From JBEKIK01 sp963838495 (GTDB taxonomy: Bacteria; Planctomycetota; Planctomycetia; Pirellulales; Thermoguttaceae): a stretch of DNA of 64,000 bases. Below the pieces are notes generated by a model. It searched no databases. It was given only the letters and a program-made list of their open reading frames with translations, and was not told where the DNA came from. Location: the NCBI GenBank assembly GCA_963838495.1, contig CAWIRC010000001.1, positions 1 through 64,000 on the forward strand, written 5' to 3'. Both the position numbers and the translations under genes were made by a program. Positions 8,819 to 16,833 of the stretch are shown in pieces (position 1 is the first letter of the stretch; each line of letters opens with the position of its first letter).

Positions 8819-8846
8819 AGCCTGGGAACCAAACCCAGGCTTTTTT
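8819..8846. terminator. Bidirectional intrinsic terminator
   Basis: Stem AGCCTGGG / CCCAGGCT with a 7-nt loop, followed by TTTTTT on the plus strand. It separates the convergent genes at 8414-8788 and 8846-9220. The same stem appears at 29570-29592 between the duplicated pair. Confidence 0.8.
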
Positions 8847-9220
8847 CATTCGGCTGAGGGAGGCCCGTGGTTTTCCTGTTGCGAGGTACATCGGACGCAC
8901 TGTGCCGCATAAGGAATGGCTTCAAGGCGGGACTGGGGGATCTTCGCCCCGCACGTCTCGCACTCGCCATAGCTGCCGTCTTCGATCCGCTCGATTGCTG
9001 CTTCAATCTGGTCGAGGGCGTCTTTGTCACTTCCGAGTAGACTCAGCGTGAGTTCCTGATCAGCATTGTCACTCCCAAGCTCTTCTATGTCGGTCGGTAT
9101 GCTGGTGGTTATGTTGTGGTCCTTCAAGGAATCGTCTTCCATCTGAGTCATGTCACCCAGAAGGCTTGCTCGCAAAGCCAGAAGCCTTTCCCGTTGAAGC
9201 GTCAAGTTGATATTTGTCAT
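8846..9220 (-). CDS. TraR/DksA-type zinc-finger protein (copy 1)
   Basis: 124 residues: MTNINLTLQRERLLALRASL opens a coiled-coil region, then IEAAIERIEDGSYGECETCG and a second pair CVRC near residue 112. The C4 zinc finger (CETCG ... CVRC) and preceding helices are those of the DksA/TraR family, which bind the secondary channel of RNA polymerase. The acidic tip residues needed for DksA activity are not obvious, so it may be a TraR-like or conserved zinc-finger relative. A close copy lies at 29188-29565. Confidence 0.85.
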   Translation of the reverse strand: MTNINLTLQRERLLALRASLLGDMTQMEDDSLKDHNITTSIPTDIEELGSDNADQELTLSLLGSDKDALDQIEAAIERIEDGSYGECETCGAKIPQSRLEAIPYAAQCVRCTSQQENHGPPSAE

Positions 9221-9287
9221 TGGTAGCCTACAAAAGGTTCAATAGTTCAGTATTTCCATCAGTCGGGTCTAATGGGGGAGTGGGTGG

Positions 9288-9605
9288 TCAAGCAGGAGAG
9301 CCCAACTGGGTCATCGGCGGATTACTGTCGATAATCTCGCCCGTGTCCGACACCGTTAGATAATATGACAACCCAATGCGGGGACTGGTCGTTACGGCGG
9401 AATTCTTATTTGGCTCGGGGTGCTGCCAAATGTTGACTCGGTACTTACCGTTGTGGTGTCGGGATATCTCCAGGTGGTCCAGTCGAGGTGGCTTGCCGAT
9501 CTTCGCCAACACCTGGGACTTGATCTTCGCCGTGTGGTTCGGCTTGGGTTGTTCTACCGCCGCCGCTTCGTCTTTGTTCGTGGGGGTATTCTTGGTCTTT
9601 TCCAT
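9288..9605 (-). CDS. Hypothetical protein
   Basis: 105 residues with GAGG 6 nt before the ATG at 9605. The first 30 residues are charged and probably disordered. The rest has aromatic, beta-like sequence (HLEISRHHNGKYRVNIWQ, GLSYYLTVSDTGEI). Family not recognised. It lies on the same strand as the TraR-type gene, 68 nt upstream, and as the 176-residue gene behind it. Confidence 0.6.
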   Translation of the reverse strand: MEKTKNTPTNKDEAAAVEQPKPNHTAKIKSQVLAKIGKPPRLDHLEISRHHNGKYRVNIWQHPEPNKNSAVTTSPRIGLSYYLTVSDTGEIIDSNPPMTQLGSPA

Positions 9606-9663
9606 TATTTCCTCGGGTTAGAGATTGCCCTCCTCGTGTCCTCTGAGCCGCTGATGTGCCGCT

Positions 9664-10194
9664 TCAAGGTAGCATTTGCTTTACCACCTTCTCGCAAAAC
9701 TTTTCGTATCGCTGCCGAGCAAGCTCTACGTCCGCATGCAGATTGTTGATATGTTCCTCCAAGTTCCCAATCATCGCTTCTCCTACCTCAGGCAACAATG
9801 TTCCCTCCGCAATACGCCGGTTAAGCACCTTGAGTGCCGATTGCATTTTATGAAGGACGGCATCTAGACATGCCTTGTCACCACACTCTCGAAGGTAAGC
9901 CAGGGTATAGGTCACAGCCGCATGGACCAGAAACGGTTCGAACACGCCTATCGCAGCATGACGGAACTTTTCCTCAAACTTGTTGTAACGCAGTTCAAGC
10001 CTTTCTTCCTCTGTCTCTGCCGCTTCCTGCTTCGCAGGGGCTTCGAGGAACGCAAGGTACATCCATGTGAGCATCCTGTCTCTCTCAAACACGTCCAAGC
10101 TATCAAGCTGTCGAAACAGGTCATCGAGGCTGTTCCTGTCGGGGTGCGGAGCTAGGGTGACATACTGAATGTGGTGTATTAAGAAGTCAGACAT
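9664..10194 (-). CDS. Hypothetical helical protein
   Basis: 176 residues from the ATG at 10194, which is spaced properly from AAGGA; an ATG at 10200 is too close. The sequence is mainly helical and acidic, with no signal or membrane segment, and ends in a coiled-coil-like tail (HADVELARQRYEKFCEKVV). Family not recognised. A remnant of its C-terminal coding sequence lies immediately upstream at 10223-10330, showing a past tandem duplication. Confidence 0.6.
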   Translation of the reverse strand: MSDFLIHHIQYVTLAPHPDRNSLDDLFRQLDSLDVFERDRMLTWMYLAFLEAPAKQEAAETEEERLELRYNKFEEKFRHAAIGVFEPFLVHAAVTYTLAYLRECGDKACLDAVLHKMQSALKVLNRRIAEGTLLPEVGEAMIGNLEEHINNLHADVELARQRYEKFCEKVVKQMLP

Positions 10195-10222
10195 GTGCAT
10201 GCTTCCTTGTCTGCGAAGACCC

Positions 10223-10330
10223 TCACGGTATCAACGAGTCGGGCTGCCGTGCAACCTCCGCCTCTGCAAAGAGGTTATTGATGCGATCCTTCAAGTTCCC
10301 AATCATGGGTTTTCCCTCATCTGCACCTCT
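10223..10330 (-). pseudogene. Remnant of a tandem copy of the 176-residue gene
   Basis: The frame reads DEGKPMIGNLKDRINNLFAE then AEVARQPDSLIP and a stop. It parallels the C-terminus of the neighbouring gene (GEAMIGNLEEHINNLHADVE, LARQ). No start or upstream domain remains. Confidence 0.6.
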
Positions 10331-10343
10331 TCGCCAGACGCTT

Positions 10344-10559
10344 TTACACTTCCTCTTGCCGCCATAAGTATTTGCCGACTACTCCCTGACAAATCACTGG
10401 GGTTCTGCGTAGCTGCCATGATATATGTTCCGCCTGATCGTGGCTGAGTACGCCTTCCGGCTTACAATCGTAGTCGGAAGGATGGCTGGCGGGCACGGTG
10501 CAGAACGTGATTCCGCCCTTTCGGGCGAAACTACGATAAAGCCCAACTGAGAAGCTCAT
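10344..10559 (-). CDS. Possible small hypothetical protein
   Basis: About 71 residues from an ATG at 10559 with GAGGGG upstream; begins MSFSVGLYRSFARKGGITFC. No family recognised. It is included mainly because of the ribosome binding site and may not be real. Confidence 0.25.
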   Translation of the reverse strand: MSFSVGLYRSFARKGGITFCTVPASHPSDYDCKPEGVLSHDQAEHISWQLRRTPVICQGVVGKYLWRQEEV

Positions 10560-10599
10560 GGGTGTCCCCTCTGATAGATGTGCCGCAACCAAACGGCTC

Positions 10600-10924
10600 A
10601 ACGACGGCGGAAAGACCCGGGCAATAGGGCTATTCAGAGCGGCTACATCTAAATTCTACGCTTGCCCTGATGGATTACCATAACCCGAGTGGCAGCGGGG
10701 CTTCCTGAGGCAAGCCCCCGCCGACATCACGATCCTCGGCCCGACTCCACACAGGCCGATGTCTCGGTTCACGTTTCTCTCCCGACTTCAGATGCAGTCT
10801 TCCTCTGGTTGCCGCCAGCACTCATCATTCGTCGAAACATACGGGGGAAAAGGTAGTTCAGGGCGAAAACGCATCGCAGCATGAAAGGAGCGACGACCTC
10901 CTGCTTGTCCAACTTATGTAAAAA
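10600..10924. other. Intergenic region
   Basis: No coding frame, repeat or RNA gene recognised in about 325 bp between the small minus-strand genes and the decayed csrA. Confidence 0.4.
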
Positions 10925-11071
10925 TCACTCTGCTATCATTGTTAGCATCCCTGTATCAATAAGTTCTTCCCGCATGATAGAAATTTCTTTCGGGGCTTCG
11001 ATGCCGAGGCGGATTTTATTCCCTCGGACTTCAAGGATTGTGATTCTTTAATCAATGACAATACTTTCATC
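10925..11071 (-). pseudogene. csrA remnant with an in-frame stop
   Basis: On the minus strand one frame reads DESIVID, a TAA stop, then RITILEVRGNKIRLGIEAPK and EISIMREELIDTGMLTMIAE. This is CsrA sequence of a different subtype from the intact copies. The start is degraded. The matching copy at 26414-26556 lacks this stop but has a compensated frameshift instead. Confidence 0.75.
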
Positions 11072-11211
11072 GGCTTGAGACAATGTGGCTGGCTGAAAGA
11101 GTGGTCGAGGTCTTCGATCAGGAAGGGCAATCAATTCAGGCAATCAACCTGGACGAGAAATTGGAAAAAGCGGCATGAAAAGGGCATTTTTGTTTGAATG
11201 GCAAACGAAAA

Positions 11212-11241
11212 GCCCTGCCTGTCATGTGGGGCAAGCAGGGC
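11212..11241 (-). terminator. Intrinsic terminator
   Basis: GCCCTGC / GCAGGGC stem with an extended inner pairing; on the minus strand it is followed by TTTTCG. It lies downstream of the minus-strand 80-residue gene. The same element is at 26245-26274 in the inverted copy. Confidence 0.65.
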
Positions 11242-11348
11242 GTATCTCACGAAGCCCACATCACTTCCTGCGATACTGCTTCCAACCGTAGGCAGCATCC
11301 GTCCGCCTGATTCAGAGGTTACCATGAATCGGCGGTAATGTAAGGGGC

Positions 11349-11402
11349 AACTTGTCAAAATGACAAGTTTGACTCCTTGCAAACGAAATTATTGCAAGGA
11401 GT
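11349..11402. repeat. Double-hairpin repeat, copy 2
   Basis: Hairpin A at 11349-11369 (AACTTGTCA / TGACAAGTT) and hairpin B at 11372-11402, with perfect 11-bp arms ACTCCTTGCAA / TTGCAAGGAGT. It lies downstream of the 80-residue gene. Confidence 0.7.
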
Positions 11403-11475
11403 AGTTTCCAGCTTTTTAGCGACCCTCCGCAAATGTCCTCGCCTATTTTGTGCATCTTTCGGTTCTCAAACCGAA

Positions 11476-11504
11476 AATGATCATGCGGCTCATGTCTGAT
11501 GCTC
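11476..11504. repeat. 29-bp dispersed repeat, copy 1
   Basis: On the minus strand this reads GAGCATCAGACATGAGCCGC followed by ATGATCATT. It recurs at 25982-26010 and, with one change, at 29093-29121. Confidence 0.65.
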
Positions 11505-11517
11505 CTCACACCAATCT

Positions 11518-11760
11518 TCACGTCGGATCTACATTATCGGGCAATTCCCACACGGCGTCATTGTTGGCGACGATGTTTATCTGGTTGCCCCCCACATACA
11601 CTCCCACCAAATCCACGTCGGTGGGCAGTTCCTCCAGCCACTCAGAGTACAGGTTCGCCAACTGGTCGGCCTTTAGTTCCTCGGGCACGTCGGCCCCAAG
11701 CTGGGCGAGCCTTTCTTTCACATCCTCTTGGTCGAGGATCATAAGCCTTACGATCTTCAT
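11518..11760 (-). CDS. Hypothetical 80-residue protein (copy 1)
   Basis: Starts at the ATG at 11760 (MKIVRLMILDQEDVKERLAQ) with GGGAGA upstream. The protein is acidic, with a helical front and a beta-rich end (DLVGVYVGGNQINIVANND). The copy at 25726-25968 differs at only a few residues. Family not recognised. Its strong conservation between copies that have lost surrounding genes suggests it is a functional part of the duplicated module. Confidence 0.65.
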   Translation of the reverse strand: MKIVRLMILDQEDVKERLAQLGADVPEELKADQLANLYSEWLEELPTDVDLVGVYVGGNQINIVANNDAVWELPDNVDPT

Positions 11761-11822
11761 AGCGTCTCCCTTTCTTCGTCTTGCTACTATTCGACCCTCA
11801 CGCTCCATGTCGGGGCGGTTAT

Positions 11823-11915
11823 TCACTTCTTCCCACCTTCAAAACCCGAATGGTCAGTCCCTACATAAGCTGCCTGGGTCAAGACGTTGTGTACAAAGTC
11901 AAAACCCGCTTCCTT
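11823..11915 (-). pseudogene. C-terminal remnant of the 101-residue gene
   Basis: The frame reads KEAGFDFVHNVLTQAAYVGT then DHSGFEGGKK and a stop. It matches the end of the intact gene at 25358-25663 (EAGFDFAHNVLTQAAYVWTN). The first two thirds are missing, replaced by unrelated sequence upstream of 11915. Confidence 0.7.
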
Positions 11916-12060
11916 ATAGCAGCAGGCGACCTTAGGAGGGCTTGTTGTCAGTTAGGTATGCAAACACCAGAGTCGCAGATTCAGTCAATGCCGACCGGCC
12001 TTCCTCCGTCATCGAGGGACTGATAACGCCGTGTCCAATGGCTGACAAATACTCGAATAA

Positions 12061-12168
12061 TTATGGATTTTCGACCGTACAACCGTCTTTCAGGTTGTTG
12101 AGTTGCTCCGCAACCTTCATGCCAAGTATGAAACCGTTATAAGCGTGTTTTGCAGATTCGGTGGTCAT
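12061..12168 (-). CDS. Possible 35-residue peptide
   Basis: ATG at 12168 with AAAGGA about 8 nt upstream; the product begins MTTESAKHAYNGFILGMKV and is helical and acidic. Too short to assign. The flanking stretches 11916-12060 and 12169-12359 hold nothing recognised. Confidence 0.35.
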   Translation of the reverse strand: MTTESAKHAYNGFILGMKVAEQLNNLKDGCTVENP

Positions 12169-12359
12169 TAAATGAATCCTTTGTCAGTAGTTCCAGAAAA
12201 ACGCTATAACCTATGCCGTTTTAGCTGTTAACTTGTTGTATGGCAAGCATTCCGCCGAAATTAGCCTTTTAATAACCTCTTGAATAGATAGGGATTCTTT
12301 CGAAGTGCCAAGTATATAGTCCCGCAAAGATTCGGCAATTCCAGAATCACATGCGTGGC

Positions 12360-12605
12360 TTAGGGGTGAATGCTGAGTCTTTTGTGTCTGGCATGCGGTG
12401 TCCCTATCAGCCGATACCAGATGTATTTTCCTATATGCCCGAATACACGCCCAGCCTTGAGTTTACCAGAAAGCCACATGATACTTCCAAGCGGCAAGAT
12501 GCCGTCAGGAATGCATGTGAAATCTTTCTTCCTGGTTACTGGAACCACATGGAACTTGACATGCTTCAGTTTGTTCGTTTTATCAACCAAGTCAATCCGA
12601 ATCAT
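12360..12605 (-). CDS. Hypothetical 81-residue protein
   Basis: ATG at 12605 with GAGG upstream. Begins MIRIDLVDKTNKLKHVKFHV and is basic and aromatic (SIMWLSGKLKAGRVFGHIGK). No signal peptide. Family not recognised. It follows the BON-domain gene on the same strand. Confidence 0.5.
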   Translation of the reverse strand: MIRIDLVDKTNKLKHVKFHVVPVTRKKDFTCIPDGILPLGSIMWLSGKLKAGRVFGHIGKYIWYRLIGTPHARHKRLSIHP

Positions 12606-12670
12606 AAAACAGACCTCAATAGTGAGAATACAACCAATTTATCACGAACGATTTTGAGTTTCCCTGCCTT

Positions 12671-12898
12671 TCAGTCCACTTCCACCTCGTTGACAACCTG
12701 GGTCACTCCATCAATCCCGGCCACGGTCTCTTGGGCGACTTGCTTTTCGTGTAAACTAAAGAGCCGACCTCGCAGGAAAAGAACACCGTGTTTGCACTCA
12801 CACAAAATCCGTCGCAAGACTATGTAGGGGCTGTCTTGTAAACGCTCCATCGCCACCTCCGCAATTGTGGGAAAATCTATAACCTTGAGCAGTTGCAT
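12671..12898 (-). CDS. BON-domain protein
   Basis: 75 residues from the ATG at 12898, preceded by GAGGTGAG. It reads MQLLKVIDFPTIAEVAMERL, then a central strand, then SLHEKQVAQETVAGIDGVTQ and VVNEVEVD. This is one BON domain, usually involved in binding phospholipid or other macromolecules in the envelope. No signal peptide is visible, unlike OsmY-type proteins. The leader sequence (aaggtt ... GAGGTGAGACCATG) resembles that of the gene at 26827. Confidence 0.75.
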   Translation of the reverse strand: MQLLKVIDFPTIAEVAMERLQDSPYIVLRRILCECKHGVLFLRGRLFSLHEKQVAQETVAGIDGVTQVVNEVEVD

Positions 12899-13436
12899 GG
12901 TCTCACCTCTGTGTATAGGAAACCTTTCGTGGATGGATCGCCTCACAGCCAGCTACAACTGGTTGCCCAATGGACCGCCACGATTCGGCGTGGGCCAGCG
13001 AGACAAAGCGGTGCTGATACGCAACCGCAGGGAGAGCCGCTTCGGATGTGAGACAATGCTGTATGGCAGACCTAGCTTATGTGGTCAGGACTGTAAATAA
13101 TTATACCATACGGATGTGTGTCGTGTCCCCACCCCCCGAGATTTCTGGCCCCGTCGTGGTAATTTTTCCCTACGGGCTGCCCTTTTTGCCCCGTAGAAGC
13201 CGCCAGCTCTGTAATTTCAATTGAAACGGATAGATAACCCCCCGACAAAAATAAATAATGGTAAGGGCAGGTGTGCCGTACAGGAAATGTCGTCCTTCAC
13301 GGCCTGCTGGGCACAAACACCCACATGGGGAACGAAGATGTGTGGGCCGTCCTTTCTCGACCAAGTTGCATTGACGGGAAGCCTCGCCATCTGTACTATT
13401 GCCACTCCTTCTCTTCGCAGCCCAAGGAGATTGGTC
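12899..13436. other. Intergenic region, 538 bp
   Basis: Divergent promoters for the BON gene and the phosphatase gene should lie here. The frames across it are not convincing. AAGGAG at about 13422 serves the phosphatase. No repeats recognised. Confidence 0.4.
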
Positions 13437-13904
13437 ATGCATCTCAGCCAAGTCCTACCCCAACTCTTCGTCGGCTCATGCCCCACAAACACCGACGACA
13501 TCAACCACTTGAAAGCGGACTACGGCATCACGGCCATCCTGAACTTGCAGACCGACCACGACTTCGACTACTTTGATTTGGATTGGGATCGAATTGAGTC
13601 ACGCTGCAACGAGTTGGGAATCGCAGTGCGGCGGATTCCGGTCAGAGCTTTCGACGGCGAGGATTTGCGAAGGAAGCTATCCCAGTGCGTGCAGGCATTA
13701 GATAAATTGTTGAAAAACGGCCAGACGGTTTTCATCCACTGCAACGCTGGCATGGACCGGTCGCCCAGTGTTGCCATCGCCTACCTTATCTGGAGGCAAA
13801 GCTGGCATCTGAACGATGCCATCGAACACGTCACACGCTGTCGCTCTTGCTCGCCCAACATCGAAGCCATCATGCAAGCGGGTAGTGATCGAGAGGCGGC
13901 GTAG
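13437..13904 (+). CDS. Dual-specificity / tyrosine phosphatase family protein
   Basis: 155 residues from the ATG at 13437 (MHLSQVLPQLFVGSCPTNTD), with AAGGAG upstream. The active-site P-loop is VFIHCNAGMDRSPSVAIAYL, matching HC-x5-R-S/T, with Cys as nucleophile. An upstream aspartate in RAFDGED is a candidate general acid. The beginning LFVGSCPTNTDDINHLK fits laforin/DSP-type phosphatases. Cytoplasmic; the substrate (protein or glucan) cannot be told. The hydrolase-DUF2199 gene follows 190 nt downstream on the same strand. Confidence 0.85.
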   Translation: MHLSQVLPQLFVGSCPTNTDDINHLKADYGITAILNLQTDHDFDYFDLDWDRIESRCNELGIAVRRIPVRAFDGEDLRRKLSQCVQALDKLLKNGQTVFIHCNAGMDRSPSVAIAYLIWRQSWHLNDAIEHVTRCRSCSPNIEAIMQAGSDREAA

Positions 13905-14093
13905 AAAGCCGCCGGTTCGGTTGTAGACCGAAAGTCCGCCCGCTCAGGCATTCAACCGCCAGTTTTCAGGATCGTGTTCTTGAGGACGGGGCGACCCTCC
14001 GCCCAATCAAAGACAGCGGGATCACAAGTGGATTCTACTGGCTGGTGGCGAACGACACGAGGGAGTATCATAGAGCCGACTGGAGATGATAGT

Positions 14094-15074
14094 ATGATAA
14101 TCCTCTTCCTCCACGGCTGGCAATCGACACCAGGAGGCATTAAGCCGACCTACCTCAAAAAGTATGGCCATGGGGTCTTGAATCCTGCCCTTCCCGACGA
14201 CGACTTTGATGCTTGCGTCCGCATCGCTCAGACTGAGTTCGACCTGCATCACCCATATGTTGTGGTCGGCTCAAGTCGGGGTGGTGCCGTAGCGATGAAC
14301 ATCAACAGCGGTAATACACCCCTTGTCCTTCTTTGCCCAGCATGGAAGCGATGGGGCAAAACCACAACCGTGAAACCCAACACGATCATCCTTCACGCTA
14401 AGACCGACGAAACGATCCCCTTTGCCGACAGCCATGAATTACTCCACAACAGCGGTCTCTCCGAGTCGGCTTTGATCGTTGTCGGAAATGACCACAGGCT
14501 CGCCGATCCCGAATCGTTGCGGGCGATGTTGGAGGCAGTAGAGAAGTCTACAATCCATCAAGAAGTCGAAGGTTATGTCTGTGGTATTTGTGGGCAATAC
14601 CATGCCGAGCTTCCAATGGGTTTTTCGGCAGATGCTCCTTATTTATATCTCACCATCCCAACCAAGGAACGTAGTGTTCGTTGCCATCTCACTTCAGATG
14701 TGTGCGTGATCGATGATAAACATTTTTTCATACGGGGTTGTTTGGAGATTCCCGTCTTTGACGGAACTGGGCCATTTATTTGGGGCGTCTGGACTTCAAT
14801 AAGTCAGAAGAACTTCACTCGTTATCTCGAATTGCAGGATGCTGAACCGAGTGAGAATGAGCCACCGTATTTCGGTTGGCTCTCCACCCAACTCCCACTC
14901 TACCCTGACACCCTGCACCTCAAGACCCACATCCACAGCAGGCCATTGAACCGACGCCCCTTTATCGAACTTGAACCGACAGATCACCCCTTAGCGATTG
15001 AGCAGAGAAAAGGCATCTCAATGGCTCGGGTGAAAGAGATTGCAATGGCATTATTGCACAGGAGAGAGGAATAA
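14094..15074 (+). CDS. Alpha/beta hydrolase fused to a DUF2199 domain
   Basis: 326 residues from the ATG at 14094 (GGAG 10 nt upstream). Residues 1-155 form a small YqiA-like alpha/beta hydrolase: MIILFLHGWQSTPGG, nucleophile elbow VVGSSRGGAVA, acid HAKTDETIP and histidine VVGNDHRLADP. Residues about 160-326 are a DUF2199 domain: YVCGICGQYHAELPMGFSAD, RSVRCHLTSDVC and FIWGVWTSIS. DUF2199 proteins usually stand alone. The fusion is uninterrupted. Substrate unknown. Confidence 0.8.
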   Translation: MIILFLHGWQSTPGGIKPTYLKKYGHGVLNPALPDDDFDACVRIAQTEFDLHHPYVVVGSSRGGAVAMNINSGNTPLVLLCPAWKRWGKTTTVKPNTIILHAKTDETIPFADSHELLHNSGLSESALIVVGNDHRLADPESLRAMLEAVEKSTIHQEVEGYVCGICGQYHAELPMGFSADAPYLYLTIPTKERSVRCHLTSDVCVIDDKHFFIRGCLEIPVFDGTGPFIWGVWTSISQKNFTRYLELQDAEPSENEPPYFGWLSTQLPLYPDTLHLKTHIHSRPLNRRPFIELEPTDHPLAIEQRKGISMARVKEIAMALLHRREE

Positions 15075-15162
15075 TATGGTACTGGTTAGCCGTCCAGCAC
15101 CTCGCTAGTCAGCACGGTAAGAGGTTTCATCGTACGTATCTTGGCTCTACTTGCATGCTTCT

Positions 15163-15351
15163 GTTATCCGGCGCATGACTCGCTTAACCAACGCCTTTTC
15201 TAAAAAGTGGGAAAACCACGAAGCCCATTTAGCCCTATATTTTCTGTACTATAATTTTTGTCGGGTTCACACCACATTAAAAACAACTCCTGCTGTTGAA
15301 GCTGTGCTGGCGGATAAGCCTTGGACTATCGAAAAAATGCTGAATGAATGA
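15163..15351 (+). pseudogene. C-terminal remnant of an IS1-type transposase
   Basis: The frame reads RRMTRLTNAFSKKWENHEAH, ALYFLYYNFCRVHTTLKTTP, then AVEAVLADKPWTIEKMLNE. This is the end of a DDE transposase of the IS1-related group. The catalytic core is absent and the upstream 90 bp show no transposase sequence. No terminal repeats were seen. Confidence 0.65.
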
Positions 15352-15472
15352 GCAATACATGCCCAATAAGTGGTATTGCGCGTTTTGAAAAACAGGTTTA
15401 GTATCCAAATATTGTGCCGAAATGTATCTCGGCAGCCCGATCCAAACCTTGCTTATTTAGGAGATTAGAGCC

Positions 15473-15769
15473 ATGATAGCAACCAGGGAATCCATTCAAT
15501 ACTCTTTTTATCAGGAGTTTCTTATGGGCCGTGGCAAATTTGAACCCGCTGAATTTGGCGTCGATCTCTCCAAAGAGGAATTCGTTGACCGGATGGTCAA
15601 TGATTTCGGCGAGGCTTATAGAGGAGCGTGGACGATTGATGAGCTTCTCCTGCATCCTCGGGAAGCAGTAATATTTTGCGATCAAGTACGCCGTAGGTAT
15701 GGCTACTTTGATTTGCCTGATGACATCATACTTCGGGTTATTGTGGGGCGTCGTAAGCGTCCAGAATAA
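15473..15769 (+). CDS. Hypothetical protein
   Basis: 98 residues; ATG at 15473 preceded by AGGAG. It begins MIATRESIQYSFYQEFLMGR and continues as an acidic helical protein with AVIFCDQVRRRYGYFDLPDD near the end. No signal peptide. Family not recognised. Confidence 0.55.
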   Translation: MIATRESIQYSFYQEFLMGRGKFEPAEFGVDLSKEEFVDRMVNDFGEAYRGAWTIDELLLHPREAVIFCDQVRRRYGYFDLPDDIILRVIVGRRKRPE

Positions 15770-15993
15770 AAAAGCGGCGGTAGGATGCAAAGAAATGCAC
15801 AAAATCGACCTCTGCCATAAAATACTGCATATTTTCGACTATATAATGAGTATTATCGCGATTGTCTTGGAAAGGAGGTGATGCCCCAGGGCCAACATTC
15901 GTTAGATGATGTGGGTTCGCGGTATGATAAGGCACAGGCCGCTTACCGAGCCTGTCATCGGAAGCGGCAATCTTCCGGGAGGGAATATGGTCT

Positions 15994-16185
15994 ATGAGAA
16001 ATTGCAAAGCATGCGGCATATATTTGCTTGATGACCAAGCGGATAAATCTATAGATGCACTAAAAGATTACTTCCGACAAAAAGACACACATCGCAAATT
16101 AAGCGGATATCATATAAACAAGATCGCCCTTGCTACTGGTCCGCTTTGTGATAAATGTCTAGAAAAGCAAATAAAAATCGCCTAG
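15994..16185 (+). CDS. Small zinc-ribbon protein
   Basis: 63 residues: MRNCKACGIYLLDDQADKS, a helical middle, and TGPLCDKCLEKQIKIA. The CKAC ... CDKC pairs form a likely zinc site. GGGAGGG lies upstream with slightly long spacing. Family not recognised. Confidence 0.5.
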   Translation: MRNCKACGIYLLDDQADKSIDALKDYFRQKDTHRKLSGYHINKIALATGPLCDKCLEKQIKIA

Positions 16186-16559
16186 CAACACGATGTTAAG
16201 ACACTACCAAAAATTTGGCATTCGCACCCAGAAACGAAAGAGCCATTTTATCTTTATTTCCTCAGATAAAACGAGCGAAATAGTACCAGTTCCTATACTG
16301 TTCAAAAAAAATAACTATTCGTTTGCGTGAAGGAGGGCATTGAGCATCCGCTTTTAGAAGTTTTACGCTATTTATCTAGATTTCGGCGTGCTCGTGTTCT
16401 GGGCCTTCTTTGTATTGGTCTTTTGGGTAGTTACCTTCATCCCTATGCTCGGAGTCCCATCAAACCACCCAAATTCGAGGAGACAGTTTGCCGCCGTAAG
16501 GCTCGCCGGATGCCCCCGGATGGGCGGAGCGTGTAGGTAGTCGGCCGTCCTATCTACTA
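16186..16559. other. Intergenic region left of the IS630 element
   Basis: No coding frame with family resemblance. The TA target of IS630-A is at 16558-16559. Confidence 0.45.
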
Positions 16560-16833
16560 AATAGTTCCACGTAAGAGCGAAAGTGTAAGGAAAAATGATC
16601 TGGTAATGAAAACAGGCTTGGTTTTAAGGTTGTCGTTATACAACAAGCGACAAACCCCGGAGACCAAGCCATGGACGGCAGTATCTCTCTTAAGCCTTTG
16701 GAACGCAAGACCTTGTTGGAGTATTATCGCAAATCGGCCGACCCGGCGGTTCGCTTGCGGGCCCACATCCTGCTGCTTTTGGCGGACGGCCACACTTGGA
16801 ACCTGATTGCGGCGATGTTGTACACCAGCACTA

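Noticed and set aside
11212..11504. Cluster of palindromes considered as a CRISPR array
   Set aside because: The palindromes are different from one another, unevenly spaced, and repeated as a block at 26 kb; there is no spacer-repeat pattern and no cas gene.
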